Positions 23,168 to 39,537 of a stretch of DNA of 64,000 bases are shown piece by piece (within the stretch, counting starts at the first letter, position 1; every line of letters starts with the position of its first letter). A program made the position numbers and the translations under genes. The notes beneath the pieces were generated by a model that searched no databases, was not told where the DNA came from, and saw nothing but the letters and a program-made list of their open reading frames with translations. The stretch comes from Rhynchosporium graminicola (taxonomy: Eukaryota; Ascomycota; Leotiomycetes; Helotiales; Ploettnerulaceae): positions 1-64,000 of the forward strand of contig FJUW01000012.1 of the NCBI GenBank assembly GCA_900074885.1, given 5' to 3'.

Positions 23168-23945
23168 TTCAGTAGTATAGCGATAATTAACTCGTCTTAT
23201 AGTAGTAGATAGATAAAGTAAGTAACTTGGAATTACTACTATAATAGATTTATATTAATATATAGTATTAGATAGATAAAACTCTGAGCTTAGTATAGAT
23301 ACTAAGTATATAGTGTACGCTAAATTATAGTACTTCTAAGTACAGCTTTATCCATACTAATTTCTAACAGAATTGAACTAACTGACTCGAATTGAATTGA
23401 ATTGAACTGAATTAATTAAGTTGCCGTTATCACTTTTACTTATTGCTCACTACTCTTGATGCATTATATCGCATTACTCTCTATATTATATTGCGCCTTC
23501 GGATAATTCGTTAGGAATGGATAGGACAAAGCAAGGGACGGGTCAGTTTATGGTCGGACTGATTCACACATGATTGATACTGGCTGATTCAGTCAATATC
23601 GGTCATACATACCTATAGAGGTACAATACAATGTAAACAAACCCTACCTTCAGCTCCAAACCTCATCTCAGCTCATCCGCGCGCCAAGGGTCTCGCTCGT
23701 CTTAGCCATTATATAAGACCTCACTCAGGACCCTGAAATTAAATTGACATGATATGAAAAAGCCGTCGGGTGAGAACTAAGCCCTTTCAGCCCTCTCACT
23801 CACTGACCAGTACCAAAATTGCATTACCCATTGCCTATTGCTAACGCTCGAACAAAGAATCTCTTGCCTTCCTCTCTCTGCGCATGTTCAAGACGAGCTC
23901 TTCCATCCGAACCCAAAATCGCACCACATAAGGCCTCCAGTGCAG
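23168..23945. other. Transition from repeat block to single-copy DNA
   Basis: Composition moves from AT-rich to normal over about 250 bases. A degenerate AATTGAATTGAATTGAACTG-type tandem lies at about 23,390-23,415. A TATATAAG sequence near 23,711 and pyrimidine-rich DNA after it could be the old promoter of the GH32 pseudogene. No gene is seen. Confidence 0.45.
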
Positions 23946-25751
23946 ATGTCAACCTCAGCCAAAACTAAAGCCCTCTTGCCTCTCTGGCATGCGGGCCCAG
24001 CTTTCCACACCAGAGCGCCCAGTGGATGGCTGAACGATCCATGCGGCCCGGCATACGATGTGACAACTGGAACGTATCACGTATTCTATCAATGTAAGTT
24101 GAATTCGATGGATGGACCAAGTCACCACGAGAGCCACTGGCCCCGCTCTACTGACCGAATGAAGGGAACCCGAAAGACTGTGACTGAGCCATATTTGCTG
24201 GTGTCACCTGACCAGCACCGACGGGGTGTTCTGGGAGCATGATGGAGACAAACCAGTTCTGTGGCCAACGCTGCCGTACGACAAGGAGGGGATCTTCGCT
24301 GGCTGCGTGTACCCTACTGCGCCAGACGGTAAACCCGGCCAGCTGACGGCATTCTACACGTCCGTCTGCTCTCTTCCATTCCACTGGACCAAGCCGTATC
24401 CTCGAAATGCTGCTGGTCTCCCCCCTGGCAACCTCTACGATGGGGGCACAACTTGGCAGAAGAGTGAGCAGAATCTTATCCTGGCAGAAGAGCCCGAAGG
24501 AATGATCGTGACAGGGTTCCGAGATCCGTATATGGCGGCATGGCCCGCAATGGATAATGTACGAGGCAAGACCTCTCTGTACGGAACCATTTCTGGTGGC
24601 ATCCGAGATCAAGACCCAAAAGCATTCCTATACGCCATAGATCCTAACGATATGTCAAAATGGGAACACATCGGGTCTCTGCTTGAGCTTCCTGTGGGCC
24701 ACTCTCTCTTAAGGAAGTGGGGTGGCGATTTCGGAGTCAATTGGAAATATGCTAACATCATGACGCTTAAACATGGCAGTGAAGAGCACGAATTTGCAAT
24801 CATCGGATCAGAGGGAGGCTTGCAACGAGAGCATCTGAAGGTCGGCGATGAAGCCTACAGCACTTGGTGCATGCGGGTGGCGGGTAAACTTCAGAAGCAG
24901 GGTGGCATCTGGATGGAATATGAATTCAGTGGCGTCCTAGATCACGGATGCTTCTATGCTGCAAACTCCTTTGATGATCCCAGGAGTGGAAAGAGAATCG
25001 TCTGGGGCTGGCTCCAAGAGGAAGACTTGACGCTTTCACGTCGCGAGGCAAAGGGCTGGACTGGGCATCTTTCTTTGCAACGAGAGCTTTCCTACCACAA
25101 AATCACCAATGTCGTTCGGGCGATCAAGACGCCACTCTCGGAGATTACTTCAATACACCTGAAAGATGACGATAATGGGACCAAAGCCCTGGAGAAGATG
25201 GCATACGACCTCTTTCGGAACTCAAATGCTTGAGACGAGATTCGCCCCTACTGATATGGTCAAGCCTCGCAATTCCGAGTGGAGAGGCTAAGAAATTGAT
25301 ACAGGGAAACAATAGAACATGGAGGCCAGTATCAATCTCACAGAAGGCTGCGAGTCCGTCGGATTACACATTCAGCACAACGATGACTTCTCTCAAAAGA
25401 CAACCAGGCACTTCTCGTACGCAGAGGAAGGGATCTTCGTAGACAGAAGCCTATCAAACCCAGAAGGTGATGTCCGCAAAACGACCGTCAGCGGACCTTT
25501 CACGCTCTTCACCTTCCGGGACAAGGGTAAGGAAACGGTTGAGAAGTTGCACTTTCAGATGTCTTTTGATGGCGACATTCTAGAGGTTTTTTGCCAACGG
25601 TCACTTTGCCTTATCCACTATGGTATATGGAACTCTGTCTACGAGTACTGGCGTAAGCTGTTTTGGGGTAGGAGCCGTGCCAGATAGTGTCGTGTTCTGC
25701 GATATAAAAATCTGGCAAGACCTTAAAACGGTTGAGAAATTCTCAGTATAG
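23946..25751 (+). pseudogene. GH32 beta-fructofuranosidase/invertase-like pseudogene
   Basis: Starts at the ATG giving [20 protein letters not shown]32 landmarks are WLNDPCG (24,027-24,047; the Asp is the nucleophile position), [14 protein letters not shown], and FRDP for the RDP motif. The C-terminal beta-sandwich includes MEASINLTEGCESVGLHI and FDGDILEVF. Defects: no in-frame splice joins the 24,094 GTAAGT site to the second part in the expected frame; compensating shifts lie around 24,415-24,445; a frame change and two stops (TAA, TAG) lie between about 25,200 and 25,315; and one extra T in the T-run near 25,588 shifts the end. After that T-run the +1 frame reads ANGHFALSTMVYG and ends at TAG 25,751. 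In NWKYAN near 24,745 Lys stands where GH32 enzymes have the acid/base Glu. Likely an extinct sucrose- or fructan-cleaving enzyme. Confidence 0.85.
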
Positions 25752-28700
25752 CATTCAAGGCGTTTTTGCTTGAAGGTAAGGACATTGTGTGATTGTTTGA
25801 GTACACTACTGTAACGTACGGTCGACTGGTAGTATTCAAAAGTGCGACGGTTAGCCTATGCTACCTCTGGGTAAGAAACTTGCTAGGGTTGGGGGCTTAT
25901 TAGGTCGTTTTTGTTTTTAAATACGCTACCTTACTATAAGATACATCTGTGAGGAAACGTCTAAACGTCTAACGGATATTAGATTTCAAAAAAGCCTCAT
26001 AAAGGTAGGGGGAATAAAGTCTAAGCATAGGTAAAGTTTAGCATAAGGAAAGTTGAAGTATAACAATACGTAGATAGAATACAGTATAAGATAGAGAAAT
26101 ACAAATAAAGTATGAAACAAGATAAGTAGCCTACAATAAAAGGTAGTGGGTCTATAGCGCCTACATTATGAGTTTTGAAGTCGCTACGACTCCTCGAGCT
26201 TAGATAAGAGGGAGAGCGATTGTACAATCGAGCTATGTAAGAGGGACCTATTTCAGACCCCGTCTTTATATAGTTGACTCCAACTGTGGCATCCATAATA
26301 CTACCAAACCCGCCTCCATACCAGGCCTATTTGAATCTCGAAGAGGCGAAACCACGTGTGAGCTATAGCTGGCTCGCGTTGAATTTAGGTGGTCTCGTAA
26401 GATTGATCCATGCGGACACGGGCTTTATAACAAATAGGTAATAGTTGAGTGATCAGGTCTACAGAAAGGCATAGTAGAGATGATGCGGAGATGTCGACAC
26501 TTGAATTTCCTATGAATCGATCAGTAGATATGCGCGGTTATGAGACATGATGACGGGAGGGCTGGGTTGCGCATAAAGCTGCGTCTTTCAAGAAGGAGAA
26601 ATACAGACCGGTTGAGGAATATGCCTAGTTTACCTAAGTCAGATAATCCTGACCCAATAATCTTTTCACGGCAGGATATAACTCAAGATTACATTAGATG
26701 AAGTCCATATTTACTACAGGAATAGAAAGAACCGGGCTACAGCCCGAGTGGTAAAAGGCGAATAAAAATTAATACCAAAAGACCTTGCATGCTGCTGCTA
26801 AGCGATTGCTTGTTTACTTTCACGTAGGTCTTGGCTTATCAGATGTCCCCACTTTGTATCAGGCTAACCGACCGCTCCTACAAACATTATATGAAACTTC
26901 GAGAAGCGATAAAAGCCTTTAGTAATAAAGCTGCGTTTCCGAGGTTTTAGGAAGACAGACGTGCACAATCGCAATGGTTGTTAGTATTATGCAGATTTAT
27001 TCGTGCACGTATATAAGATTTTTCTTCTTCTTTCCCATTCAGATACTCTATTCGGGCCCCTATAGCCTCATGCAGAAAACGTCTGTATCGTATGCTTCGA
27101 CACCAAGCCCTTCTGCCCATTCGGGTTATTCCTTTCTGAGTGTTCTGGGTAGTTGCCGAGATTCCAGCCAGGTTCCTCCGCCGAACAAATTATCTCCTCG
27201 AGTAAGCTCTCGCTGCTATATGACACAGATATATTCAAACAAGTACGCTCGTATATGTCATCCTTCTCCAGTCTTATGTAGTCTCCTTGCAACCCTTCCC
27301 GGCCCCACCTAGCCTCCTTGCATATACCACCTTTTGTCAAATTTTTAGTTTTTATCACCGATGACGTCCGTCTTCTTGAAGTTTGCCTTCATATTACCGC
27401 TGAAAATAAGTTCCAGTGGGCTTGGAGATTCTTAACTAGCCCTACCCAGCTGGAGCGAGGTCTAGGTCAAGAGGAGGCAGTTAAAAATGCAAAGTATTCG
27501 ATGGTGTCTGAATTGCGAATCGAAGCGCACCTTCACCTATGGATTGTGAATGCGCGCGTGTACAATCGCAATGATCAAAGAGAAAAATAAGTTACGTTGA
27601 ACATGTGGCTAACTCAGACGAGTATTAGGCTAGACCATCGCAGCACCAATCTCGTTTATAGACTCCCTCGAGCTTCATATCACGATCTGGCTGCAATAGT
27701 TACCGGAATTCCGAGTGCTTCTAGCTGTTTCTGAGAGCAATGACTGTAGCACGGGAAGCTGGGTCTTTACCATAATTGAGGTTTCGGACCCTTTTTTTTC
27801 GAACTCAGTATCTGGTCTACTCATACTCTAACCTTGAGGCAAGGTCCATATTCTTGTGGAGTTCTGCCAGCAATAAGCGAGAAATTTCTAGCTCAATGGC
27901 GGAATCGATACATAGTCTTATTGATTGTAGCTATGCTGGATCTAGTCCGGGAACTCATTCAGACCGATATGTGTGATGGTCTGCACATCACAATTAGGAG
28001 GAGTCTTACAATAGGTAGAGCCGTGGAAAGTCATTCGTTTATTTTATCAAGATCAAATTAATACATACCAGGTAAATTTGAATCGTACAATCTAGAGCTA
28101 AACAAGAGCAGTATAGCCTCCATCGCCAAGTGTCATCTGAGTCGCTCTTGGTGCCTAAATTATACACATCGTATGCAGGAATTGAGCCTATTGCTAACTT
28201 GACCCGTCCCGGCCCAACCATGTGTTCAAACATCTATCTCAACACACGCCCCTGAAAATAATATAAGAAAATTAGGCCGTACTGATACCGCACCTGGCGA
28301 AACTGCAAGCGTTATCTCTGCCAGCAACCCCCCTCGTGTTGACAGCGTGACACGGCGAATGTGGGAACGATTCTGAGCTGGACGCCCTTGAGACACCCAG
28401 CCCTGCCGCGAACTGCATTGGAATATCAGATCCGCAACTATTCAATTTCGGCTCGTTTAGGAGTCAATGAGAAATCAGACCAGCTTCTTTGCTGTGATCG
28501 TCGTCCTTCCTGCGCCTCGTCGGCCAGGTTCGACACAATGTTGGTTTTCCCCACGCGAGCGACATGAACTGGCAGACCCTCATGGACGACCGGCAACATT
28601 GGAGACCAGAGGACAACTGCCGCGACTTGGACATCCAAATTTTCGTCCGCAAGTCGTCTCTCTCTATTCAGAAGCACCTACTCGAGCAACCACAAAGTAA

Positions 28701-28967
28701 ATGCGCCCGCCTGCTACGTACTGCCCTCGATCACCAGAATGAAAAAGTAAATTTTGTCCAAGGCTGATTCCTCCTCTTTGTCACGTGAGAACTTCCGTAT
28801 TGGAATTGGTGATGGTGTTGTAACACCACATAATCGACACAATGGTCCACCTAGTACACCTTGTATGGACTTGTCTTATCGTCCTCATTCCCACAGTATC
28901 TCCAAATTCTGCTGCAGAAGACAAAATCACCACATGACCCGGGCCACGAAAGTTCTTGTCCAGTAGT
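25752..28967. other. 3.2 kb without a recognisable gene
   Basis: Normal to slightly AT-rich sequence. Frames of 60-140 codons occur on both strands (for example minus 27,068-27,358, plus 27,834-28,061 and minus 28,851-29,264), but none shows a known domain, consistent codon use or splice structure. Around 28,564-28,767 a plus-strand frame with DLDIQIFVRKSSLSIQKHLL is faintly like a BTB core, but I do not support it. A GGGCTACAGCCC hairpin lies at 26,734-26,745. Confidence 0.4.
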
Positions 28968-30257
28968 CAGAGACATAACACCTCTTTCTCCTTGAAGCAG
29001 ATCCAAAACCCCAAGTGGAAACCACGAAACACGTCTACAACAGCAGTATACGCAGCTGAGTTTTTGAAGCACAAATTCCGTATGCCCAAAGACCTTCGAC
29101 AGGCTTGGGAGGAGCTGAAGCCGCATGACGATCCGAGCAAAAATTATTCTACTTACCCTAGAGTCAGTGGTCAACTCGTGAGATACAGGGATGGACAGTA
29201 CGTATGAATATGAGACAAATACGATTCTTCTGACACCCCAACATAGATATGTGTTCCCGGTCACAATTGGTTATCCCAAACAGGTACTGAACTTGATTTT
29301 TGACACCGCGTCAGGCGACTTCTGGATGTGGTTCTGGTTGATGCCGGTGGAAATGCTGTATAATAGAAGGTAGTAAGTACATGCAGTGGTAAATCCAGAC
29401 AATCGGAGTTACAAAAAATACTTCTAGCACTCGAATTTGAAATGCTTACTGACTTCGACCCTCAGTTACAATGGCTCAGGCTCAACTGAAGCTGCGCTGT
29501 GGGAAGGCCAGTCTTGGGGAGCCACTTACGCGGTCGGCAGTAACTATGGCACAGTCTGGTCGGATATCGTTTGCATTGATGCTATTGGAGTGAGTGGCAA
29601 TCCAATCGAATGCTCCCAAAGAGTCTCGAATTGGTTTGCTTAACCTACATATTGCTCCTTCTCGCTGATAGGTCTTGAAAAAGAGCATAGCTTGCATGAA
29701 ACTGACCAGAGCAGCTCCTGTATTCACGGCTTCCCTTGTCAATGGGGAATGGGTATCATTGACTTCGGTTTCATCGACGAGAAGAAGTACATCGGCAGTA
29801 TCGCGTACACACCTATAACTATCATCCCTGGCGGCGGAGCATTTTGGGCATTCATCTGGACTGGATTTTCGATTAGGTCCGACAAGTTTAACCGCACTAA
29901 TATTCAAGTAATGACGGATACTGGAGGGAATATTTCCATGTTTCCGCAGTCTATCGCCAATCGATACTACAAGCTACTGGTTGGGAGTTACAAGCAAACC
30001 GATGGGGCTTGGATCTTTCCTTGCAAAGCGACGCTCCCGAATTTTGTCTTTGGGGTGGGCACCTCTCGAATAGTGGTACAGGGCAAGAACTTCATCTTGA
30101 CCAATCTGCCAGATGGAGTTAACTGCATAGGGGGCATTCAGAGTAGGGAGGAAGATAAATATGTTTGTTTCTTTCCATTCTATTTATGCAATCCATCTTT
30201 GTAGTCCATGATTATGGCAAGATGAGAATGGGATTTGCAAAACGGACGAGGTTGTAG
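28968..30257 (+). pseudogene. Pepsin-like (A1) aspartic protease pseudogene
   Basis: Resembles secreted aspergillopepsin/penicillopepsin-type proteases. A propeptide-like start (SFSLKQIQNPKW) lies near 29,005. The first catalytic segment FDTASGDFWMW is near 29,299-29,331 and the second, MTDTGGNISMFPQSI, near 29,911-29,955. In between are GTVWSDIVCIDAIGVSGNP, then IDFGFIDEKKYIGSIAYTPI. The tail FVVHDYGKMRMGFAKR ends at TAG 30,257. No ATG with a signal peptide joins the propeptide. Frames switch near 29,200, again near 29,740 (AAPVFTASLVNGE in one frame, IDFGFID in another) and near 30,160. The usual DGLLGLGF segment is missing. Both catalytic Asp codons remain, although DTAS replaces the common DTGS. 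Secreted acid proteolysis would have been its role. Confidence 0.82.
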
Positions 30258-35763
<5,506 letters not shown>

Positions 35764-36718
35764 ATGTTTATCTGAGAGGAGGAACGAAAATTTAGAGTGG
35801 GAAGCAAAGTGATAGGATCATTGTAATCTTTGACGAGAAAGTTGCCATGTAGGTTGGGTCACGGTAGATGTACAGTGATGAAATGATTCTGCTCACGAGA
35901 CGTGGGGGGTGTTACGTATCTGATATTAATACTTGACATTGAATGTGATGTGGTTCTAATAAGCACTTGCCTTGCTTATCATGGCCGAGTATGATCTATA
36001 ACAGTCGACGCATAATAGGGCAAGCTCCAAGAGGTAAGAGGCCAAAAGTACACGGCCGAAATCGTACACCGAAATACGCGCAGGACGATGTTTGAGGCCG
36101 AGAGTTTTCACTTAAACCTGTAATAGATACTTGATCACGCGCTCCGGGAGGTTGATTTTCGAGCAGGAGTCATAGTACATTCATGCAATAATCTAGGTTC
36201 TTTTAATCTAATAGCCGCTTGGGCATCTCACTCAACCTAACCTTTTTCATCACCCGGTCTTTCACCCCAGTCCGTCATCTATCTGCCAATTTCGTAATAA
36301 TCATACATCATATGGTAGTACACAGCCGCAAGAAAATACGGCTGTTGTTCGTGAGCGATATGGGAGAAAGGAAAGAAATAGACATAGTACAATATAGTGT
36401 AGTCTCCGAATCTTGATTTTGACGCAGCCCAGCTGTTCCACAGCGACCCGAGATTTTCTGCCCCAAGCATGAATGCCGTACACTAAGAAGCATGCTTTGA
36501 AACAAATGTAATCATGATCATGATGGTGTCAAAAGCCAAAAAGAAAAAATGCTGCCGTTTCATGAGACCTGCAGCCAGCCGTGAAAGCCCCCAGGTTGAA
36601 TGACGTTCACGTGCCCGTCCTCCAGACAATTCAGATGCCGTGCGCTCCAGAAGCAAGATAATAAAAAGTGCCAAGTAAAAAAAAAAAGCATGCTAGCGAA
36701 CCATGACGAAATGTAGAT

Positions 36719-36750
<32 letters not shown>

Positions 36751-37324
36751 GGACTATGCGAGGCATAAAGCTGCAGTTCCACTTCCCAGTGCAATTCCGG
36801 TTCCGATTCCGATTCCGGTTCCAAATCCAATTTCCAGTTCAAGTCCATGTCCAATTTCCAATTGCGAGACAACGGATGGCCCAAGAGGGGGGTGATGATG
36901 TCATGTCTGCACATCTCGGCCCTGTTGTGCGCCACTTTGTAAAAGCCATTGACAAATCAGCAATGCGTATGGTGTCGATGCATACTTAGTATGCACATGC
37001 AGGCAGGTGCAGCTGCAGACGTAGACAAACGCAGGCGCCTTTCAGTCCAATCTAATCCAACGCTCGATCGAGGGGCTGACCATTGCCTTGCACGAATCGC
37101 GGTCGCGGTCCCGGTCACGGTCCAATGCGCCATCTGCCGAAAGTCCCTGCAGATTCGTTCGGATGCCGATGCCGATATCGATCGATGCCCATGACACCCC
37201 TCTCCACTTCCTGCTTGTGCTAAGGGTGACGCGAGATGAAATGTGAGCTGCCAAAGGATGAGGATGACATTGACATTGACATTGACATTGACATTGACAT
37301 GTCAAATGTCCACCCATCCGGCTA
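35764..37324. other. Convergent 3' intergenic region with simple repeats
   Basis: Lies between AROM and the C2H2 gene, which converge. Contains a GAT/ATG trinucleotide run at about 36,720-36,750, a degenerate TTCCGA/TTCCGG array at about 36,795-36,830, a CGGTCGCGGTCCCGGTCACGG run near 37,098-37,120, and a TGACAT hexamer array at 37,265-37,301. A polyA-rich stretch lies at about 36,675-36,690. No gene is recognised. Confidence 0.5.
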
Positions 37325-39441
37325 TCAATCGTGAAGACCGCCGCCTGCACGACGTCGGCTTTTGGACAGGTCGGAGTGTTCAGGATGCACCACCCGCAAG
37401 TGACGAGTTAAGGCATCGTTCCGGCTGAAAGTCTTCTCCTCGGTGCACAGCGGACAGTGCACCTTCAGCTTGCGGGCGTTGTGAATGGTATCTTCGTGGC
37501 GCGTGAGGTCGTAGGGTCGAGAGAAGATCGTGTTGCAAGGCTTTCCGGTAGATGGATTGATCCGTTCACACTGTTTCCCAACCGTCAGCAATTGTTTTTT
37601 TTATTTTTATTTTGGCGATGGGCGATGGGCGAGATTCATTCATGCATCCTCATTTTGCATTTTGTTTGTTTCATAAGGAACGGTGAGCTAGCTAAACTTA
37701 CTTTGTGAGGCCCCGCTTGGGTATTGCGTTGCGCCGCTGAGGTCATCCCGCCTTCATCCCCGCCGCCGATCGTTGCCGAGTTTCGGTGGCCCTCACGTTT
37801 GTGTCGCTGCAACTTCGCGGGGCTGTCGAAACGGAGAGTGCAGCCGTGGTAAGTGCAAGTGTACGTGCCAGTGTCAGCCGTCGTGCCCGTAGGTTTCTTG
37901 AGGTCCGACGTGTCGGCGTACTCGCTGCTACTCGATTCCATCGAGGTCAGCGTCGAGGGAAATTCCTCTCCACTGACGTTGGAGAGATTGCTGGTTTGAC
38001 GCCGAGAATTCGGGACAAACGGGTATTGCTGGGGGATCTGTCGTACGCTACCTGCGACCGCAGGGGGCACGAAATTAAATGAGCCTTGGTGTTGCGTGGT
38101 TTGCGAAGAAGCCGGATAGGCTGACGAGCTCTCCCGTCGCGTGGTGGCCATGCTGCCGTAACTTCGCTGAGAGGCATTGTCATCCTCCGAGGGATCCTGA
38201 GCAAGCGTGGGTTGCTGCTGGCGATACAAGGAAGGCTGGCGTGGGATTTGTTGAGCTGGGAACAATGGGGTATCCGCATCTTCCTCGTTCTCGTGATACA
38301 CGAGATCCACCTCCTTCGGCGAGATTGTCTTGGGTGTCGAGTGCTCCGAGGATGCCCTGTCCAACTGCTGTTGCAGAGCTCGCGCATCACTCTCTGCCTT
38401 CTGCTGTTGCCTCAAGTGCTGCGCCGTTCCAAAGCGAACATTCGGTGGTTGCTGTCCGAAGCTGTTGCCTGTTGGCGCGAGAGGTGACCCTTGCCTGAAC
38501 GGCGACCGCTCTCGCGAAGGTATCGTCAGAGGAGTCTGGATATTGGCGCTCAAGTGCTGGGAGTTGGCAGCTTGGAGGCGTTGTGAAAACACATCATCTT
38601 GAGGGGGAAGAATGACGGCAGGTGCAGGTGTCGAGGAAGGCGCGGAGGTGAAGTTCGGATTGTAAAGTTCGTCGTTGTAAACGTCCGTCATCGTTCTGTC
38701 GAGTTTCGGCACTGGATTCCGATACGCTAGATCGTCGCAATGTTGTAAGTATTCAGACAACGATATATCGAAGCGCGAAACCTCACCATTCTTTTCCCTG
38801 TCCTCCTCGTATAATGGTGGCGTGGAGGGTGAGTCATGCGCCCCCGTAGATAACATCGACGGTCTCCCCGAGTGGTTGAATTCCGGAGCAGCCATCATCT
38901 CCGAGCTTGCAGTAGGCTTTGGCAGACCATCGTTGCTCATGGCGAATGCTGGGTTGTGGTAGAAACTTGAGTAGTGTGGCGTGAGGAAATGCTCCTGCGA
39001 TGGGGTATGTGCTGGAGTCAGAGGCTTCGATGAGTTGTGATGATAGTTGTTAAACTCATGATAGATGTCCCCCACCACTTGAGGATTCGAAATATTGGCC
39101 GTGTATGGCGACGAGGGACCGGCGGAGCCCAGAGACGAGAGCGAAGACTCTCGATGATGTGCACGTGTAGTGGATCTGGGTGTGAGCTGACCGTTTTCAA
39201 GCCAGCTGTTATTTGAATGCTCGGACTGCATCAGTGGGTGAGATTGAGATGAGGGGAACTGTTGCTGAGTTTGGTAATCGAACAACGGTTGATCTTCTTC
39301 CAAGGAGCACAAGATACTCGACGTGGTATTGTTGTAGTAGTGTGGTTGCGGTGTCGAGATGTGAAGTCCTGATGCAGAGAACGAAGTGTTCGTTAATGTT
39401 GCTGCTGCTGCTGCTGATGTTGCTGAGCCGGGGAGATGATC

Positions 39442-39472
<31 letters not shown>

Positions 39473-39537
39473 GATGGTATATTGATGATGGATTGGGAAT
39501 AGAGCTGACGTCGATGGTTGGGTAAAACTAGTAGCAT
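37325..39537 (-). CDS. rpn4: C2H2 zinc-finger transcription factor, Rpn4-like
   Basis: A 693-residue nuclear regulator in two exons: 39,537-37,702 and 37,570-37,325, with a phase-0 intron of 131 bases (GTAAGT to CAG, branch CTGACGG). The N-terminal 560 residues are low complexity: a run of ten Gln near residues 23-32, Ser/Thr/Pro/Gln-rich regions, and an acidic stretch YHENEEDADTPLF that may activate transcription. Three C-terminal fingers follow: YTCTYHGCTLRFDSPAKLQR onward before the intron, CERINPSTGKPCNTIFSRP onward, and VHCPLCTEEKTFSRNDALTR onward, ending basic (KSRRRAGG). This finger arrangement is typical of filamentous-fungal proteins labelled Rpn4, the activator of proteasome genes in yeast. 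The family is clear; the exact orthology is inferred. Confidence 0.88.

Noticed and set aside
23030..23212. Short plus-strand frame with hydrophobic start
   Set aside because: It is LTR sequence shared with both LTRs of element A.
24148..24612. Minus-strand frame of 154 codons
   Set aside because: Antisense shadow of the GH32 relic.
28438..28767. Overlapping frames on both strands, one faintly BTB-like
   Set aside because: No frame has a consistent start, splice sites or a full domain; similarity is too weak to support.
36721..37301. Regular repeats considered as a CRISPR-like array
   Set aside because: Units are 3-6 bases without spacers in a eukaryotic intergenic region; they are microsatellites.
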